In this document: positions 49,501 to 60,200 of the stretch, piece by piece | Layout of the letters: the number at the start of each line of letters is the position of its first letter | Numbering within the stretch: the first letter of the stretch is position 1 | Origin: Lingula anatina | Taxonomy: Eukaryota; Brachiopoda; Lingulata; Lingulida; Lingulidae | DNA: 64,000 nt | NCBI RefSeq assembly: GCF_001039355.2 | Contig: NW_019775443.1 | Location: 267,945-331,944 of the forward strand | Reading direction: 5' to 3' | The notes under the pieces: model-generated | What the model was told of the DNA's origin: nothing | Database searches by the model: none | Seen by the model: only the letters and a program-made list of their open reading frames with translations | Position numbers and translations under genes: made by a program

Positions 49501-52500
49501 GTCACAGGACAACTCTCCCACAGCATTCATAATGTCCACCATTTGACCACCTGTAAAAGTAACATCAGGGGGAGAAACATAAGTAGTAAAAAAATACAAT
49601 TCTGCATGCTGTAAAACCGTAGCGCCAAATTTACCAGTTTGTCTTAGTCCAAGTCAATGGCAGATGTCACAACTGCAAATAAAGGGAGAGAAAGGGAGAC
49701 ACATATCATCATTCAACATTTTTCTTACTATCCTACAACCAGTTGAAGAGTAAGGTTTTCTTCTGAAAAGGTCTTTTAAAGCAAACAAAATTATATTTAA
49801 TTTTGCTGCTCCTCAGAGCTGCAATTCTGAAAATAAAAATCTGAACTGGAAGATATATGCTTTGAGTAGATATATTATCTTAATTCCAGCTGCATTTTAA
49901 CACTATCTTTTAAATAAAAATCATATTGAAGCAACACAACACATTTTCCCTGTTCAAGCGAGTTGTAATTCCTAAAAAATAAAAATATTTAACAAAAAGA
50001 TCCATCAAAATTGCAATCTCTACCTAAAAGCCAGGCATGGGATGGGAAAATTGCAAACAAGGCAGCAAAGTTATCAAGTAGATCAAGGTGATGACTACAT
50101 GTACAGAGACAAAGTTACCATCACCACACAAAAAAATAGGCCTTCTTGGATATACACTGATCAGGAAGTGTTCCTTAAGGTGGATATATGCTAGAAGGTA
50201 GTGCCAACACAGGACACAAAACTTTACCTGCCACAGGTGTTAAACTATGTCAGCAACCAAGGAAAGTCTTGCTAAGATGCAACAACAGCACTCCTTAAAA
50301 TCTTGATTTAAAATATTAGAGTACTTAACACATACTTTGACAAACCAGGAATTCCATCATTTTCTGCTTTACAGGCAACAATTTTCAATCTGCTGACTGA
50401 AATTGAATCTTAATAGTCCTCTTCAAACTCTATTTATTCAAAACCCTTAACTAAGAATTTGATAGATCGACAAAATGTTTTTACTAATGATTTAGCCCAG
50501 GGGTTGACATATATTACGAACATAAGTCTTTGAGGCATTATTATTTTGAATGGAGGTTTTAGATTTCTGTTAAAATTAGTAATTGTGGTACTTTCTTCTA
50601 CTGTTTTCTCTCTTTTTTCACCATCTTTATAAGATTATTATTCTTCAACTGGGTAATAATAGAGATTTACAGTGGTAACAAACAGGTTCACCTTAATGAC
50701 CTTTCTGTCAGCTTATACAAAACTATCTTGCCACCATCCAGCATCTGAGTAGAGAAAAGCAAAAAACTTAATAGAGCTTTATACAAGTTTACATACCTGT
50801 GCAGAGCTCAGTTAGGATAAGAAATTCACTCATTCCAGTGTCCGACTCCTCTTTGCCAATTGATGCCGCTGAGACAAACTCAAGGATATTGGGATGCCCA
50901 GACAACTTTTTCTGATCAGATTTAAGGAAGAAATTTAACATTATCAACAGCATTTTGCTTCTGATTTCCCAGTTTTGAAACTTATATTCTTTACTTTTTT
51001 ATTATTAATAAATCTTAAACTTGGATACATTTTTAAAAATGTATCAACTTATCAACTAAAACCAATGAATGTCATTATTTATCTTATTTATCTTACATAT
51101 TTATCTACCACATTTTCATTACAGCATACTTGCTGTGAAAAGGATACAAGAAAGCAGATTTCTTGATAAATCGCTTTACTGTTTTCTTCCTCACTGGAGA
51201 GAAGCCTCTGAAATTTTGAAATAAAAACTAAATTATATTTAAAAAATTCAACAGAAAAATTGTAATAATTTAAGTCACTATATAACTATTATTACCTTAA
51301 CTACACTTACTAGTATATCACTGAAAAATGTCACAGCAGTAATGATCAATCTAACCATTTTTAATTATCTTTTACATGTGCAATTCTGTACAGAAACATT
51401 TAACTTACCGAAAAACGCCCACGGCCTAAAAATGTTTTCAAAATTAGCAAAAAAAAAAAAAAAAAAAGCTTATATAACAGACATTAAGTAACAATTTGGA
51501 GTGAAACATGAAAACCATACCTTCAAGGCATATTCTCTTCCAGATGCAACATCTTGTGCTACATACACAAAAGCAAAACCACCTGGAAAGGATGAAAAAT
51601 GTTTGCATCTTGAATTGCCACCTTTTTGTACCAAAGTTGCCTCATGGTTATACCTAATAGTTATATTTATGCTGTTTTTTTAATGCCAAAATATTTCATC
51701 TAGCAGTGATATATAAATAACTAACAAACAATAAATATTATGGAATGCTGAAAAGGAGCCTCTGCAATTTTAAATATGTGCCTAAATTTCATGCCAAGCA
51801 CTGAAGCAGGATACTTGGACAATATAGCTGAATGCTTGACAGAGCCCACACACCAATTTATCAACTTCAGGCCTACCCAACTACCAGATCGGCACATAAG
51901 GATCCTGAATTAACCAGTATATCAGACCACACTACCTGTTTTCAAGGTGTGTGTCAGATCGCATTTCGGAGTATCATACCCCAGAACAAATTTTGTAGGA
52001 CGACTGCAGGTTCATCCTGTCGGTGTTCTAACTGATACTCCGAAATGCGATCTGACACACACCTTGAAAACAGGTAGTGTGGTTCGATATAACGGTTAAT
52101 TCAGGATTCTTATGTGCCGAGTCTGGTAGTTGTGTAGGCCTGAACTTCCATTCAAACTGTAGGATGCAGACTTGTGAAAATGAGTAAATCCCACTGAAAT
52201 GTACTGGTGTAATTATGTTTAGAAAGGTACTGGTTCAGGGGTGTTGATAACGTTTACCACTCAATGTGGAAAGCAGTTTGACTGAAAATTGCACATAGGA
52301 CTATAAATAAAACATTATTACTTGATCAGTTGATATATAATGGCTCATTACGTCAAATATGTTGAGTTTGTGGCAGTAAAGGGGGCAGGAATGGGTGGTT
52401 TTGTGGAGTGTAAAGATAATGCTTCGTGAATATCTTAATATACACTCACATTTCGTTCTAACCCTCCCCCCTACTCAAATGCAATGTAAGAGACTGAACT

Positions 52501-52639
52501 GTAACTCACCTTCCGCTATGACTCGCTTCACTCTTAATTTAAGGTCACCAAGTTCTACATATTGTCCAACAAAATCATTTTCGGTTCGGCCACTCCCTGG
52601 ACTAAAATATCCAAGGGCCGATTTAAAAAAATCTGCCAT
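27132..52639 (-). CDS. GAK: Cyclin-G-associated kinase (GAK / auxilin-2), 25 coding exons
   Basis: Ser/Thr kinase of the NAK family with a C-terminal auxilin-type J domain. It phosphorylates clathrin adaptors and recruits Hsc70 to uncoat clathrin vesicles. Coding exons, 5' to 3': 52639-52510, 51582-51521, 51207-51148, 50911-50797, 49550-49414, 45956-45841, 45452-45363, 44055-43920, 42848-42717, 42124-41953, 41591-41539, 41384-41236, 40836-40714, 40285-40152, 39841-39728 (or its twin 38259-38146), 33929-33849, 33476-33349, 33097-33018, 31555-31353 (or 32516-32314), 31165-29978, 29691-29581, 28585-28424, 28091-27940, 27621-27445, 27233-27132. With one copy of each duplicated exon the phases join to exactly 1368 codons plus TAA (human GAK is 1311). 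The ATG at 52639 sits in AACATGG; the nearby upstream in-frame triplet is TTG, not ATG. Confidence 0.95.
28424..28585 (-). other. GAK: GAK exon 22 with polyglutamine tract
   Basis: It encodes [12 protein letters not shown], then nine consecutive Gln, then [18 protein letters not shown]. The Gln run is a CAA trinucleotide repeat (TTG on the plus strand). The following [19 protein letters not shown] matches the PNYASNFSVIGAREERG segment upstream of the J domain in human GAK, which lacks the Gln run. Confidence 0.88.
29055..29271. mobile_element. Second copy of the PIF/Harbinger-like MITE
   Basis: Matches 19445-19669: shared GGGGAGTCTCACTAGATTAC, AAGGGGTAATTAACT and AGGGAGTTAG blocks, ending in an inverted GAATGGGGTG followed by TTAG. 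It lies in a GAK intron upstream of exon 22. End positions are approximate. Confidence 0.75.
29735..29918. mobile_element. Right-half copy of the foldback MITE at 12903
   Basis: Carries the right arm (GATTAAGCAGTCTTCCTTTC and onward to TCTGAATGG) and part of the centre (CTTGGCTCAATTCAACC). The left arm is missing. It lies between GAK exons 20 and 21. Confidence 0.8.
29978..31165 (-). other. GAK: GAK exon 20: clathrin- and adaptor-motif linker
   Basis: A 1188-nt exon encoding a disordered Ser/Gly/Asn-rich region of 396 residues. It contains clathrin-box-like DLLNMG, FDLLSG and DLLGG, AP2-ear type DPF motifs (FDPFQD, FDPFHG, DPFANLG) and a Phe-rich FDTIEWQDD that matches the TLDWQEE region of human GAK. 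Gly/Met/His-rich repeats near the 3' end look lineage-specific. Long open frames on the opposite strand are shadows. Confidence 0.88.
30826..31757. repeat. Copy A of a ~930-bp near-identical duplication (GAK exons 19-20)
   Basis: The sequence from 30826 recurs at 31787 with a constant offset of 961 bp to the end of the copy, differing at only about three single bases that I noticed. Copy A contains GAK exon 19 and the first ~340 nt of exon 20 and is contiguous with the rest of exon 20. Confidence 0.95.
31787..32719. repeat. Copy B of the ~930-bp duplication, truncated exon 20
   Basis: It holds a second exon 19 (32516-32314) and only the 5' part of exon 20 (32126 down to about 31791), then stops at a single N (31782). 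Using both copies of the 203-nt exon 19 would break the GAK frame. A merged haplotype or scaffolding artefact is therefore more likely than a functional duplication. Confidence 0.93.
35340..36510. repeat. Dispersed and tandem repeat fragments in GAK intron 15
   Basis: 35385-35430 and 36350-36400 share AAAATTCCAGGTTTTT(C)CAGGAA(C/T)TTCAGGG and flanks. 36250-36330 and 36425-36510 share AAACATGTTATGT(T/G)CAAAATA and flanks, giving two diverged units about 178 bp apart. A short GC-richer patch at 35930-36100 repeats GACTTCCAAATATGGA twice. No coding capacity was recognised. Confidence 0.65.
36549..36695. repeat. 21-bp minisatellite, about 7 units
   Basis: Units based on AGACATCAGGATATACATCT follow each other with a 20-21 bp period and increasing divergence toward 36695. 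Intronic in GAK. Confidence 0.9.
36801..36905. repeat. Two-copy ~54-bp tandem duplication
   Basis: ACTGAAGAAAACATTC followed by CACAGTAAAAAGCA(T/C)GCTCTT occurs at 36801 and 36855, each followed by TTTGGCTTGA. Confidence 0.85.
36933..38302. repeat. Copy A of a 1370-bp near-identical duplication (GAK exon 15)
   Basis: Recurs at 38515-39884 at a constant offset of 1582 bp with scattered single-base differences. It contains one copy of GAK exon 15 (38259-38146). Confidence 0.95.
38303..38514. other. Unique spacer between exon 15 copies, with N and hairpin
   Basis: Contains a single N at 38431 and a hairpin (AGTAGTTAGTT / AACTAACTACT around 38469-38497). The end GCTTTGTGAAACCGGCCCC reads, in reverse, as GGGGCCGGTTTCACAAAGC, a terminal type often seen in short inverted-repeat elements. 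It may be a gapped MITE present in one haplotype only. Confidence 0.5.
38515..39884. repeat. Copy B of the 1370-bp duplication (GAK exon 15)
   Basis: Contains the second copy of GAK exon 15 (39841-39728, [20 protein letters not shown]). The exon is 114 nt, a multiple of three, so unlike the exon 19 case both copies could be spliced in without a frameshift. Human GAK has this segment only once. Confidence 0.95.
44425..44467. repeat. (TG)n microsatellite
   Basis: Interrupted TG dinucleotides in the GAK intron between exons 7 and 8. Confidence 0.9.
45982..46154. mobile_element. 173-bp MITE with 16-bp inverted ends
   Basis: The ends CTGGGGTAGCGCTAGC and (reverse complement of the right end) CTGGGGTAGTGCTAAC are inverted repeats. 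The element is flanked by ATTAC at 45977-45981 and 46155-46159. The interior repeats TTTAGCCAA and its inverse TTGGCTAAA several times. It lies 25 bp upstream of the GAK exon 6 acceptor. Confidence 0.85.
46387..46532. repeat. C-homopolymers and (CA)n around an assembly gap
   Basis: A C-run leads into 25 N (46415-46439), followed after a short stretch by about 30 C and about 15 CA dinucleotides. The gap probably reflects unsequenceable low complexity. It is intronic in GAK. Confidence 0.95.
51868..52142. mobile_element. Near-perfect 275-bp palindromic foldback MITE
   Basis: Arms of about 112 bp (51868-51980 and 52031-52142) are almost exact reverse complements around a ~50-bp loop. The ends are CAGGCCTAC...GTAGGCCTG. 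It is flanked by AACTT at 51863-51867 and 52143-52147. The high arm identity suggests recent activity or ongoing correction. It sits in GAK intron 1. Confidence 0.92.
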
Positions 52640-54678
52640 GTTTATCTCACAAAATTTGTCCAAATCGATCCATCATTCAGCAGGTGGAAGTGTGATGTCA
52701 CTGTCGGAAATGGGTACGCCGCTCGTTGTCGTAAAGTGATTGTAACTAAATCGGAAGGATTATAAATATGCTCGTATTTGGATAAATTTTAGCTTTAAAT
52801 CTCAAACTCTTGTTATTTTAAATAATCAAAGTGGAGATAGACGAGAAGGGAAAGGTGACTGCTTCGCCGCTTTCGCATCTCAAGAGAGGGAGGGTACTTG
52901 GTATTCAAAAATAGACTAATTTTAAAAAGCAAATTTGTAAATGCTCAATGTTTGTAAATGCTCTTTTACCACAATTAAAACATTTAAGCTTTAACCGCTG
53001 GCAAATTTAGGTATCAAGTTTCTCGACCACAATAGGCTTATATGGCGAGATTGGTAACTACAGTGTATAGTTGTGTGTGAAAACTTTGAAATTACATGTG
53101 TCGGATGTATTTCTATTGTAGAAAACACAATTAACCAGGAGGAATATCTTAATAATGGTAATGTATTAATAGCCTCAGTTATGATTGAAACAATGGGTTT
53201 TTAATGTTTACATACACATCAAAAGTATAACAGTAAGGTTAAATTACTAATTGCCATTAAAAACTGAACAGACATCTATTAAAGATTCACTCCATAGTTT
53301 TGAAAATGCTTATTTTTGCCATAGGCCTACACAGATTCTTATAAAAAATTACATACATGTAGGCCCTACACCTTAAAATTATTTAACTCCTTAAATGTTT
53401 TTATCTGGAGCGTGCCTGATGGTGATATTTCCATTAGAGTTTATAGGAAAATGGTTGCTTTTATAATGACTTATCAGTCATTTTTAGCTAAAATCAACCT
53501 TTATAAATTTTATCAAAGGTCGAAACCAAGTGCAAAGAGGGATTGATGAATGATTCGTGAGTAGACTAGGAGAATATTGATATTTTCCCCGGAAAATCAA
53601 TTTTGGCGGGTATTTTTGATGTACTGTACCTTTAACTTAGAAACAACGGGCTTATTCCAAGAATACATTAATTATCATTTCATTACCAACGGAGGTTAGG
53701 CTTTAGGTGAGTGTAGTGGGAAAAGACTTAATCCCTATGCGTAGGCTTTGTATTAATTTTTTCGTAACGCGTTTCCTGTGTCGTTCGCGGTTCTCTCGCT
53801 CTTTGGCATCGTTCACCTCACATCCAAACCCAATAGAAAGGTGCAAATGAGGTCACAGGCATGTGCTCTTAAAATATTTACTGCACGTATTACAAACTAT
53901 GTTTGATTATTTTAGGGTCCCACATGAGGAAGTTTGTATCAAAGTTTAACTCTCCTGGAACCATGAATAATAAAAAATAATAATAATTCATCGTCTAGCC
54001 CCAAAAAGGAACACATGTTAGGCCTACTGTTACAAATGCAAAACGTCCAACTGTGGAAACGTTTTACTCACGTTGAAAGTTCAATCATCACCGATTTTGT
54101 TCTTTAATTTATCACATACAAGTATAACGTTGTAAAAAATGATAATTTTCCGCAAAGTTATTTATTTATTTATTTATTTATTGAGTGACTTTAGTTTGCT
54201 TGTCACTGAATGTTATGAAAGTGGGGGTTGATACACCCTACTGACATTAAAATAAGCATTACATGAACTATTTTCCATTCGTGGTCCAAATATTATATTA
54301 GAAATGTCAAACTATCATGGAATCACAATATAGGCCTATTTTTCAGTCAGCAACAAAATTATTTTTCTGGGCAACATACGTCACGTAGTATTAGCCATGA
54401 CGCGAAGCCCCTTGAGTTACAATTTAAATATTTATAATAACATCATTACCTCATATATAATTTACCATGACTGAATCACTACAAAATAAATCGGAACGAC
54501 AATTAAAATTGTATGACCCAGAACATATGTTATTGGAACATAAATTATCATTTGGGCTCCTTACATAATGTATAGACATGGAAAGAACTGAAAGTAGACG
54601 TAAAATTGAGACAGTCACGGTTTTTTGTTCTGTACAATTACATGTTTAAAAAAATGAATACAACTTCGAATTCATAAA

Positions 54679-54681
54679 ATT

Positions 54682-54720
<39 letters not shown>

Positions 54721-54735
54721 TTTTATTTTTATTTT
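54679..54735. repeat. (TTTA)n microsatellite
   Basis: About 12 TTTA units grading into a T-rich stretch and a short (GTT)n. Confidence 0.95.
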
Positions 54736-55598
54736 TGTTGTTGTTGTTGATATTTCAGCATGTGAAATGCACCTGTATATTGGGTTTGGGTGCTCAATGC
54801 TCAAGAACTTTTCCGTCTTTTGCTCAATACCTGCCGAAACGATTTTTAAGGTAGATTAGGACTATTCAGATATCTAAGTTAAATCCAAATTGTTTAAGAG
54901 AATTTGTTTATTTATTATTATTGATTGATTTATTCCAATGGTAGACCCAATGTACGTGCCTTTTTGAAATCGTGGGTCGTTCATTGCTTGGGATCTACAC
55001 CGTGTAGGCTATGGTAGTAGGCCATACAGTTCGTGACTGGTGTGGCGAGATTCGGGTGGTCTGTTGTGCTCAGATAGTTCAACTGTCGTGCTCAGATAGT
55101 TCAACGAGTATTGAAAAATTGTTCTGAGTTTTCTTCTGAATAAAAATGGTGCACCGCTTTTGTTTTTATTGATGAGGCGTAATACAAATGTACACTTAAA
55201 GCATAGATTTATTGAAGAAAAACTATAACGGTCCAAGGACTACCGATCAGGAATCGCCCTGGCCAGTAACAAGAAAAGTTTTCGGTCATTCATAATTCAA
55301 TTTTGCTAATATTGACCATGTGTTTAATTGATTGCTTATCAGCAAAGCTCGAGATTAACACGAAAAGGTATAAAATAATGAGTTGTTTTAAAATTCGTTA
55401 AAATTAAGATAATGAAATTTCTTTCCACCGTTTCGCTCTAAGCAGAACTATGCCCTGAGAACGTTACACGCCGTCAGGTTACACAGGTTAAGGAAATTAG
55501 ATCTTGTTTCAAACTACAAACAGGGCAACAAGACAATATTCATCGTTAATGTGAACAAAAAAAAAGCAATATGAAATTATGTTTTACATGTTATGTGC

Positions 55599-55600
<2 letters not shown>

Positions 55601-55652
<52 letters not shown>
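55601..55652. repeat. (TA)n microsatellite
   Basis: About 26 uninterrupted TA dinucleotides. The open frames that run through it encode only alternating Tyr-Ile and are not genes. Confidence 0.95.
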
Positions 55653-55654
<2 letters not shown>

Positions 55655-56426
55655 TGTATATATACATTGGCTCAGAGAGAGAATCTCACGATTATGATAC
55701 TGTTTTGTCTGCAACATTTCCTTTTTTCCAGCTATTCGTCGACGATGTACCCCATGCATTTGGACAGACTTGTTACAAAGAGCAGTGTCTGAAGTGTCTG
55801 TTTGGATTATGGAGTAGGGCAGCTCCCGAAATTAGACTCTGTTCCGTAACTGAGGCTCGTCACTTTCTCCTCTCAGTGTCACACATTGCTTCAGATGTAG
55901 ACACTCAAAGCGTTCGGTTGATAATATGTAGTGACATACCGTTATGCTCAAAATTGCACCTTTAACCAAAAAAAAAAAAGAGTGCAGGCAGTGTAAAATG
56001 CCCTCTCCAGAACACCGGTTACGCAAGTACATCAAGAACACCCGGTTTTCTCTTGCCCTTAACTTAACGACTCACACTGCAAACCCGACCGCAACACGCA
56101 ATTCATGCAGGTTATTTTTGAAAACCCAGCTCTTGGTCCGACCAATCAGAGCACAAATACTCGAGACACCTACCTGTTTCATTCTTTCTATGTCTGTATT
56201 CCAATAAAACCAATAGGTGCTATAATTTTTTCAATTAGCGCATTAATTAGTGCCTAGCTGCTGCTATACTTATTCGTGCCGCAGTGTAACGAGCTCAGAT
56301 GAGGCGCAGCTTTTGACTCGGTAGCATTACGAGGCTTGGGTTAACGCTTTAGATCTTTCCTCTGAAAGCGCTTTCTTTTCCTTTAAGTTTTTAAACGACA
56401 AAACTAGCTAGTCACGGAGCAGGGCC

Positions 56427-57215
56427 ATGCTGGTCCCATATTACAACATATTCTTAGGTGTAGCGCTGAGCTGTATCGGTTGGGTATGCAGCGCAATGAG
56501 AATGACAAAAATTGGAAGCAGGACTTTTCTGTTTGTTCCCCAGACGCCATGCCGCACTCTCTCGACCGAAGATCTCCACCGACAGCTGCGAAATGCCGAG
56601 AGTGACAACGATTTACAAGGTCGCGAACGGCGTTCTTTGGACATATTTAAACAAGACGAAAGAATATCTAAGCCTAATGGAATGCACGGTGATTTAGAGC
56701 GCAAGTTTGAAAAACAACAGGAAAAGGACGTACTACAAATGCTTTTCCCTATGCAGTCATTGGACAGCCTTTTTGATACTGAAGACCATGGGGTAGAAAT
56801 GGACACTAGAGAAAAAAGCGAAGTACATGAACATATTCCAAAAACAAATATAAATCTGCATAGACATAACAATAGATATTTATCAAAACATTTATCAAAT
56901 ATTCGACATGGGAGGTCAATCGCCCGTCGCCGCCTTTCTCTACCATGGACTTGTCCGATGCGGACGGAATTTATCAAATCAGAAGAAGGTGTTTTTCCTC
57001 AGTACATTCAGTCGGTAACATGTACATCGAAAAATTGTAACTTTGGACACTGTGAGTGTGTCCCAATCAAAAGAACTATGAAATTGCTCAAATTCAATCC
57101 TTTCCGGTGCAATCCTGTCCCCTTGACAAACCACGGAGAGACAATCTACGAAGAAGTCTGGGAAGTAATTAGCAAAGAGGTTACCGTCTCGTGCCAGTGT
57201 GAACGTCGTGCGTAG
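56427..57215 (+). CDS. PTTH/Trunk-like secreted cystine-knot precursor, intronless
   Basis: A single-exon 262-residue frame; an in-frame TAG lies 18 nt upstream of the ATG and the stop is TAG. Residues 1-23 look like a signal peptide (hydrophobic, ending WVCSA). The middle is a polar propeptide with basic cleavage sites at GRERR (65-69) and, just before the conserved domain, RSIARRR (163-169). The C-terminal ~93 residues carry eight cysteines (176, 199, 204, 209, 211, 228, 256, 258). WTCPMRTEF, GVFPQYIQSVTC and EVWEVISKEVTVSCQCERR line up with the CxC/CP..., VPRFIETRNC and YRWVAESHPVSVACLC segments of insect PTTH and with Trunk. In insects these ligands activate the receptor kinase Torso. Outside arthropods the role is unknown. 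A Noggin-like or other cystine-knot assignment is the main alternative. Confidence 0.83.
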   Translation: MLVPYYNIFLGVALSCIGWVCSAMRMTKIGSRTFLFVPQTPCRTLSTEDLHRQLRNAESDNDLQGRERRSLDIFKQDERISKPNGMHGDLERKFEKQQEKDVLQMLFPMQSLDSLFDTEDHGVEMDTREKSEVHEHIPKTNINLHRHNNRYLSKHLSNIRHGRSIARRRLSLPWTCPMRTEFIKSEEGVFPQYIQSVTCTSKNCNFGHCECVPIKRTMKLLKFNPFRCNPVPLTNHGETIYEEVWEVISKEVTVSCQCERRA

Positions 57216-60200
57216 CGATTGTCAAACTGTTTGTGTCATGGTATGGGTGCACACGGTGACTTTTCTTTTCATTTGAACAAAACTAACTGAGTGTCACTGA
57301 TAAGACGTAAACGAGGAAAAACCTGGTTGGTAAATGAGACATGAGCGTGCTAGTGTTTACACATGAGCTCAAGAATGTACATTCCCATTAAAAATAATAG
57401 ATGTTATATTTGTCAACCTAAGTTCATTTAGATTGGCTTAATTTAATTGTTATTATATCTTATTAGTTGTCATTAAAAGGAGTTCATGAAATTGAAACTA
57501 ATGTAACGATTAGAAATAATCTATATTTTGTGCTTGCCTTAAATGACGATTAATCGGACGGATTAATATCGTTTCGTATGACATGGACGTTAAATGTCAC
57601 GATAACTGGTAGGACCTAACATACGTTGTATAGCTGAACTTACTGTATAATTAAATCCGACTACATGTTTCTTACAAATCAGCGAAAGTGTAAATCCATT
57701 TGTAATTAAATATCTTTATGTTATCTAATAATTGTTTATTGGTTTGGCAGTTCATAGATAAGACGGGCATTAGATTTTGCTTGTTCAGTTGAAACCGTTT
57801 TTCGACAAAAGTTGTAATTAAATATATTTATGTTGTCTCGGATAATTGTTTATTGTCTTGGTAGTTGATACCGTGGGTGATAAGAGGGGCATTAGATTTT
57901 GCTTGTTCAGTTGAAACCGTTTTTCGACAAAAGTTCTAGATGTTTCTAACAAATCAGCAAAATTGTGAATCTCATTGTAATTAAATATATTTATGTTGTC
58001 TGATAATTGTTTATTGTCTTGTTAGTTGATAGCGGGGGTGATAAGCGGGTGATTAGATTTTGCTTGTTCAACTGAAACAGTTTTTCGACAAAAGTTCTAG
58101 GCCTACATCTCGTGCTATCGCTAAAAATAACATCTATGAACAGATCCATATAAATTTTACCATTACCAAAAGAAAGGGGAAAACATAAAGACCTAAGAGC
58201 TAATCTTCCTTTAACATCGAGTCTCCCAGCAGTTACTATATCAAGGTTGAATCTGGGGGGGGGGGGGGGGGGGCAGGCAACTACCCCTCCTTTACCTCCT
58301 GAGGTATCCCTCTCTCCTTCTCCGCAACAAAAAGGATTTTGATCAAAACGAGACGAAACCAAGCAATATTTCAATCACTACAGGCATGCCTTGCTTATTA
58401 TGACTCCATGCTTGTGTGGAGTCGGGGAGACAATCAGGAATCAGCCGCGTCGCTTTTGAACTATGGTCGGCCATATTTAGTCGGCGAATGAGTAATTACT
58501 TGGATCATCCATTCTGAATGGGGCCATAGTAAAACTGTCCTCATCTACCGTTTTATTTTTTATGCCCATGCCCCCCCCCCCAAAGCAAAAATCGTGGCCC
58601 CGCCAGTGTATATTTAATTTTTTTTCACAGTAATAACTCTACACAGCTGTGATATCATGTTTTTATTTTACACATGATATTTCCACAACACGGAAAGAAA
58701 CTCCCACTGTCGTTGAAATCTTGTATGAGAACCAATGTTGGAATCGTGCCCTATATTTTTCCATGACATGCATTAGAAAAACCCTATTCCTGCCACGGGG
58801 TGCTCTTCTTGATAATCTTTTAAGTACCAATATATACGCGGTTTGAAATAATCAAAGCGACTACGTTAAAAACACAAAATATGATTAAAAGAATGTAAAA
58901 CTTATATTGTATTGAATTGTTAAAGTTAGACCCTACACGTATAGATGCAAAGATAGAAAAAAAAGTTCATTAAGTTCATAAAGAACATGTCTCCGTTTTA
59001 TTGAGCGTCTGGAGGTCTACCGAACGATATTCCAGTGTAAACGACATGGTTGGAATGTGTCTGCTCAGTTTCTCTTGGATACACGCGTTTTCCTCCCATT
59101 TGGGACTTTAAATCGCCGACCTAAATAATAATAATGATAAACCCTTAAAGGATTAATAGCTGTTGAGGTATGTGTGAAATCCCAGGGTAGAAATCGGTTC
59201 TTGCAAATTCGGCTTGTAAGTTTTAAGCAACAAATGGTTGTTTCATAAGTTGGCCCAGAAAAATGCAAGCACGGTTCCACTGCGTTAATGTGACATTGTA
59301 CCCGCCAACGCGTCTAATTGTTTCAGCACATTGAACAACAATGTGAAGACAATTACACTGGATTTACAATTATTCTCGAACAACATAAACTAGATTGCAG
59401 AAAAATTAAGGGGGGGGGGGGGGGAGGAAGTGCCAGTCAATCTAATGAAATTGCATATCACCTTATTGTATTTATATTATAATGATACATCAATATATGT
59501 CTTGTATACATCTGACGTAGAAAAACACCCTATGAGGTATTGTTTTAACTCTTTATATGTCAAACTGTGATTTGAGTGCAAGGAACAAAAGATTTTTCTC
59601 CCATATGTAAGTGCAACAATGCTTATTTTTCTTTCTTCAAATATGGGTCATCTACAGTCCATATTTCTATCGCCAGACAAGAAAGCTTATGTTTTTAACT
59701 CGTATTATTGGAAAAGTTAAAGACCTCAAGAGAATTCAAGTATCTTTTCTGTAATTTGACTCACAATTTAATGATCATACGTAAATTAGTAAAGAAGTAA
59801 AGAAAAACATTTAAATTAAATGGAGTGCTGAATTTTAATAATTTTTGAAAACCTTAAAAACCCTCCTCAGAAAAAAAAAGATTTGCCCAAAAATGGTTAA
59901 AATGCACTTTTAGATAGAAAGGCCTTATTGTAAGAAGTAAACTTCTACGGACAGACCAGGAAAGTTCATGGTATACAAATATTATGATGATAAAAGTCAT
60001 GATTTGCTGTGAGAAATAAAAGGTGATAAAAGTTATCTCGCTGCACTGAGAGAGACGAATTTGATTTGCATTTGTTGGGCCTTCTCAACAAACACATTAC
60101 GGTTCAATACGCAGTGCATGCGAATCCGGCGTCTCCCTATACCCATCGAACTACCACAATTTAATGAAGGGTGTTTTGATCTTAAGATGGTTTTCTGCTA

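Larger units (their letters stand above)
42717..52639 (-). other. GAK: GAK kinase domain exons 1-9
   Basis: About residues 28-320. Visible kinase elements: the glycine-rich loop AEGGFAFVY (42-50, the relaxed form typical of GAK/AAK1), the lysine in REYALK (K64), EICFL for the C-helix, HRDLK (164-168, catalytic D166), CDFGSATT (D184), [10 protein letters not shown] in the activation segment, and ADIWALGC. Exon 9 closes the C-lobe with [19 protein letters not shown]. All catalytic residues are present, so the kinase should be active. Confidence 0.94.
52640..56426. other. Intergenic region between GAK and the Trunk-like gene
   Basis: The two genes are divergent, so both promoters should lie here. 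I could not place either start site. Simple repeats at 54160-54181 and 54679-54735 (TTTA)n and 55601-55652 (TA)n are the only clear structures. The short open frames are uninformative. Confidence 0.45.

Noticed and set aside
55571-55965. Frames containing poly(Tyr-Ile)
   Set aside because: Driven by the (TA)n microsatellite; the tails have no recognisable content.
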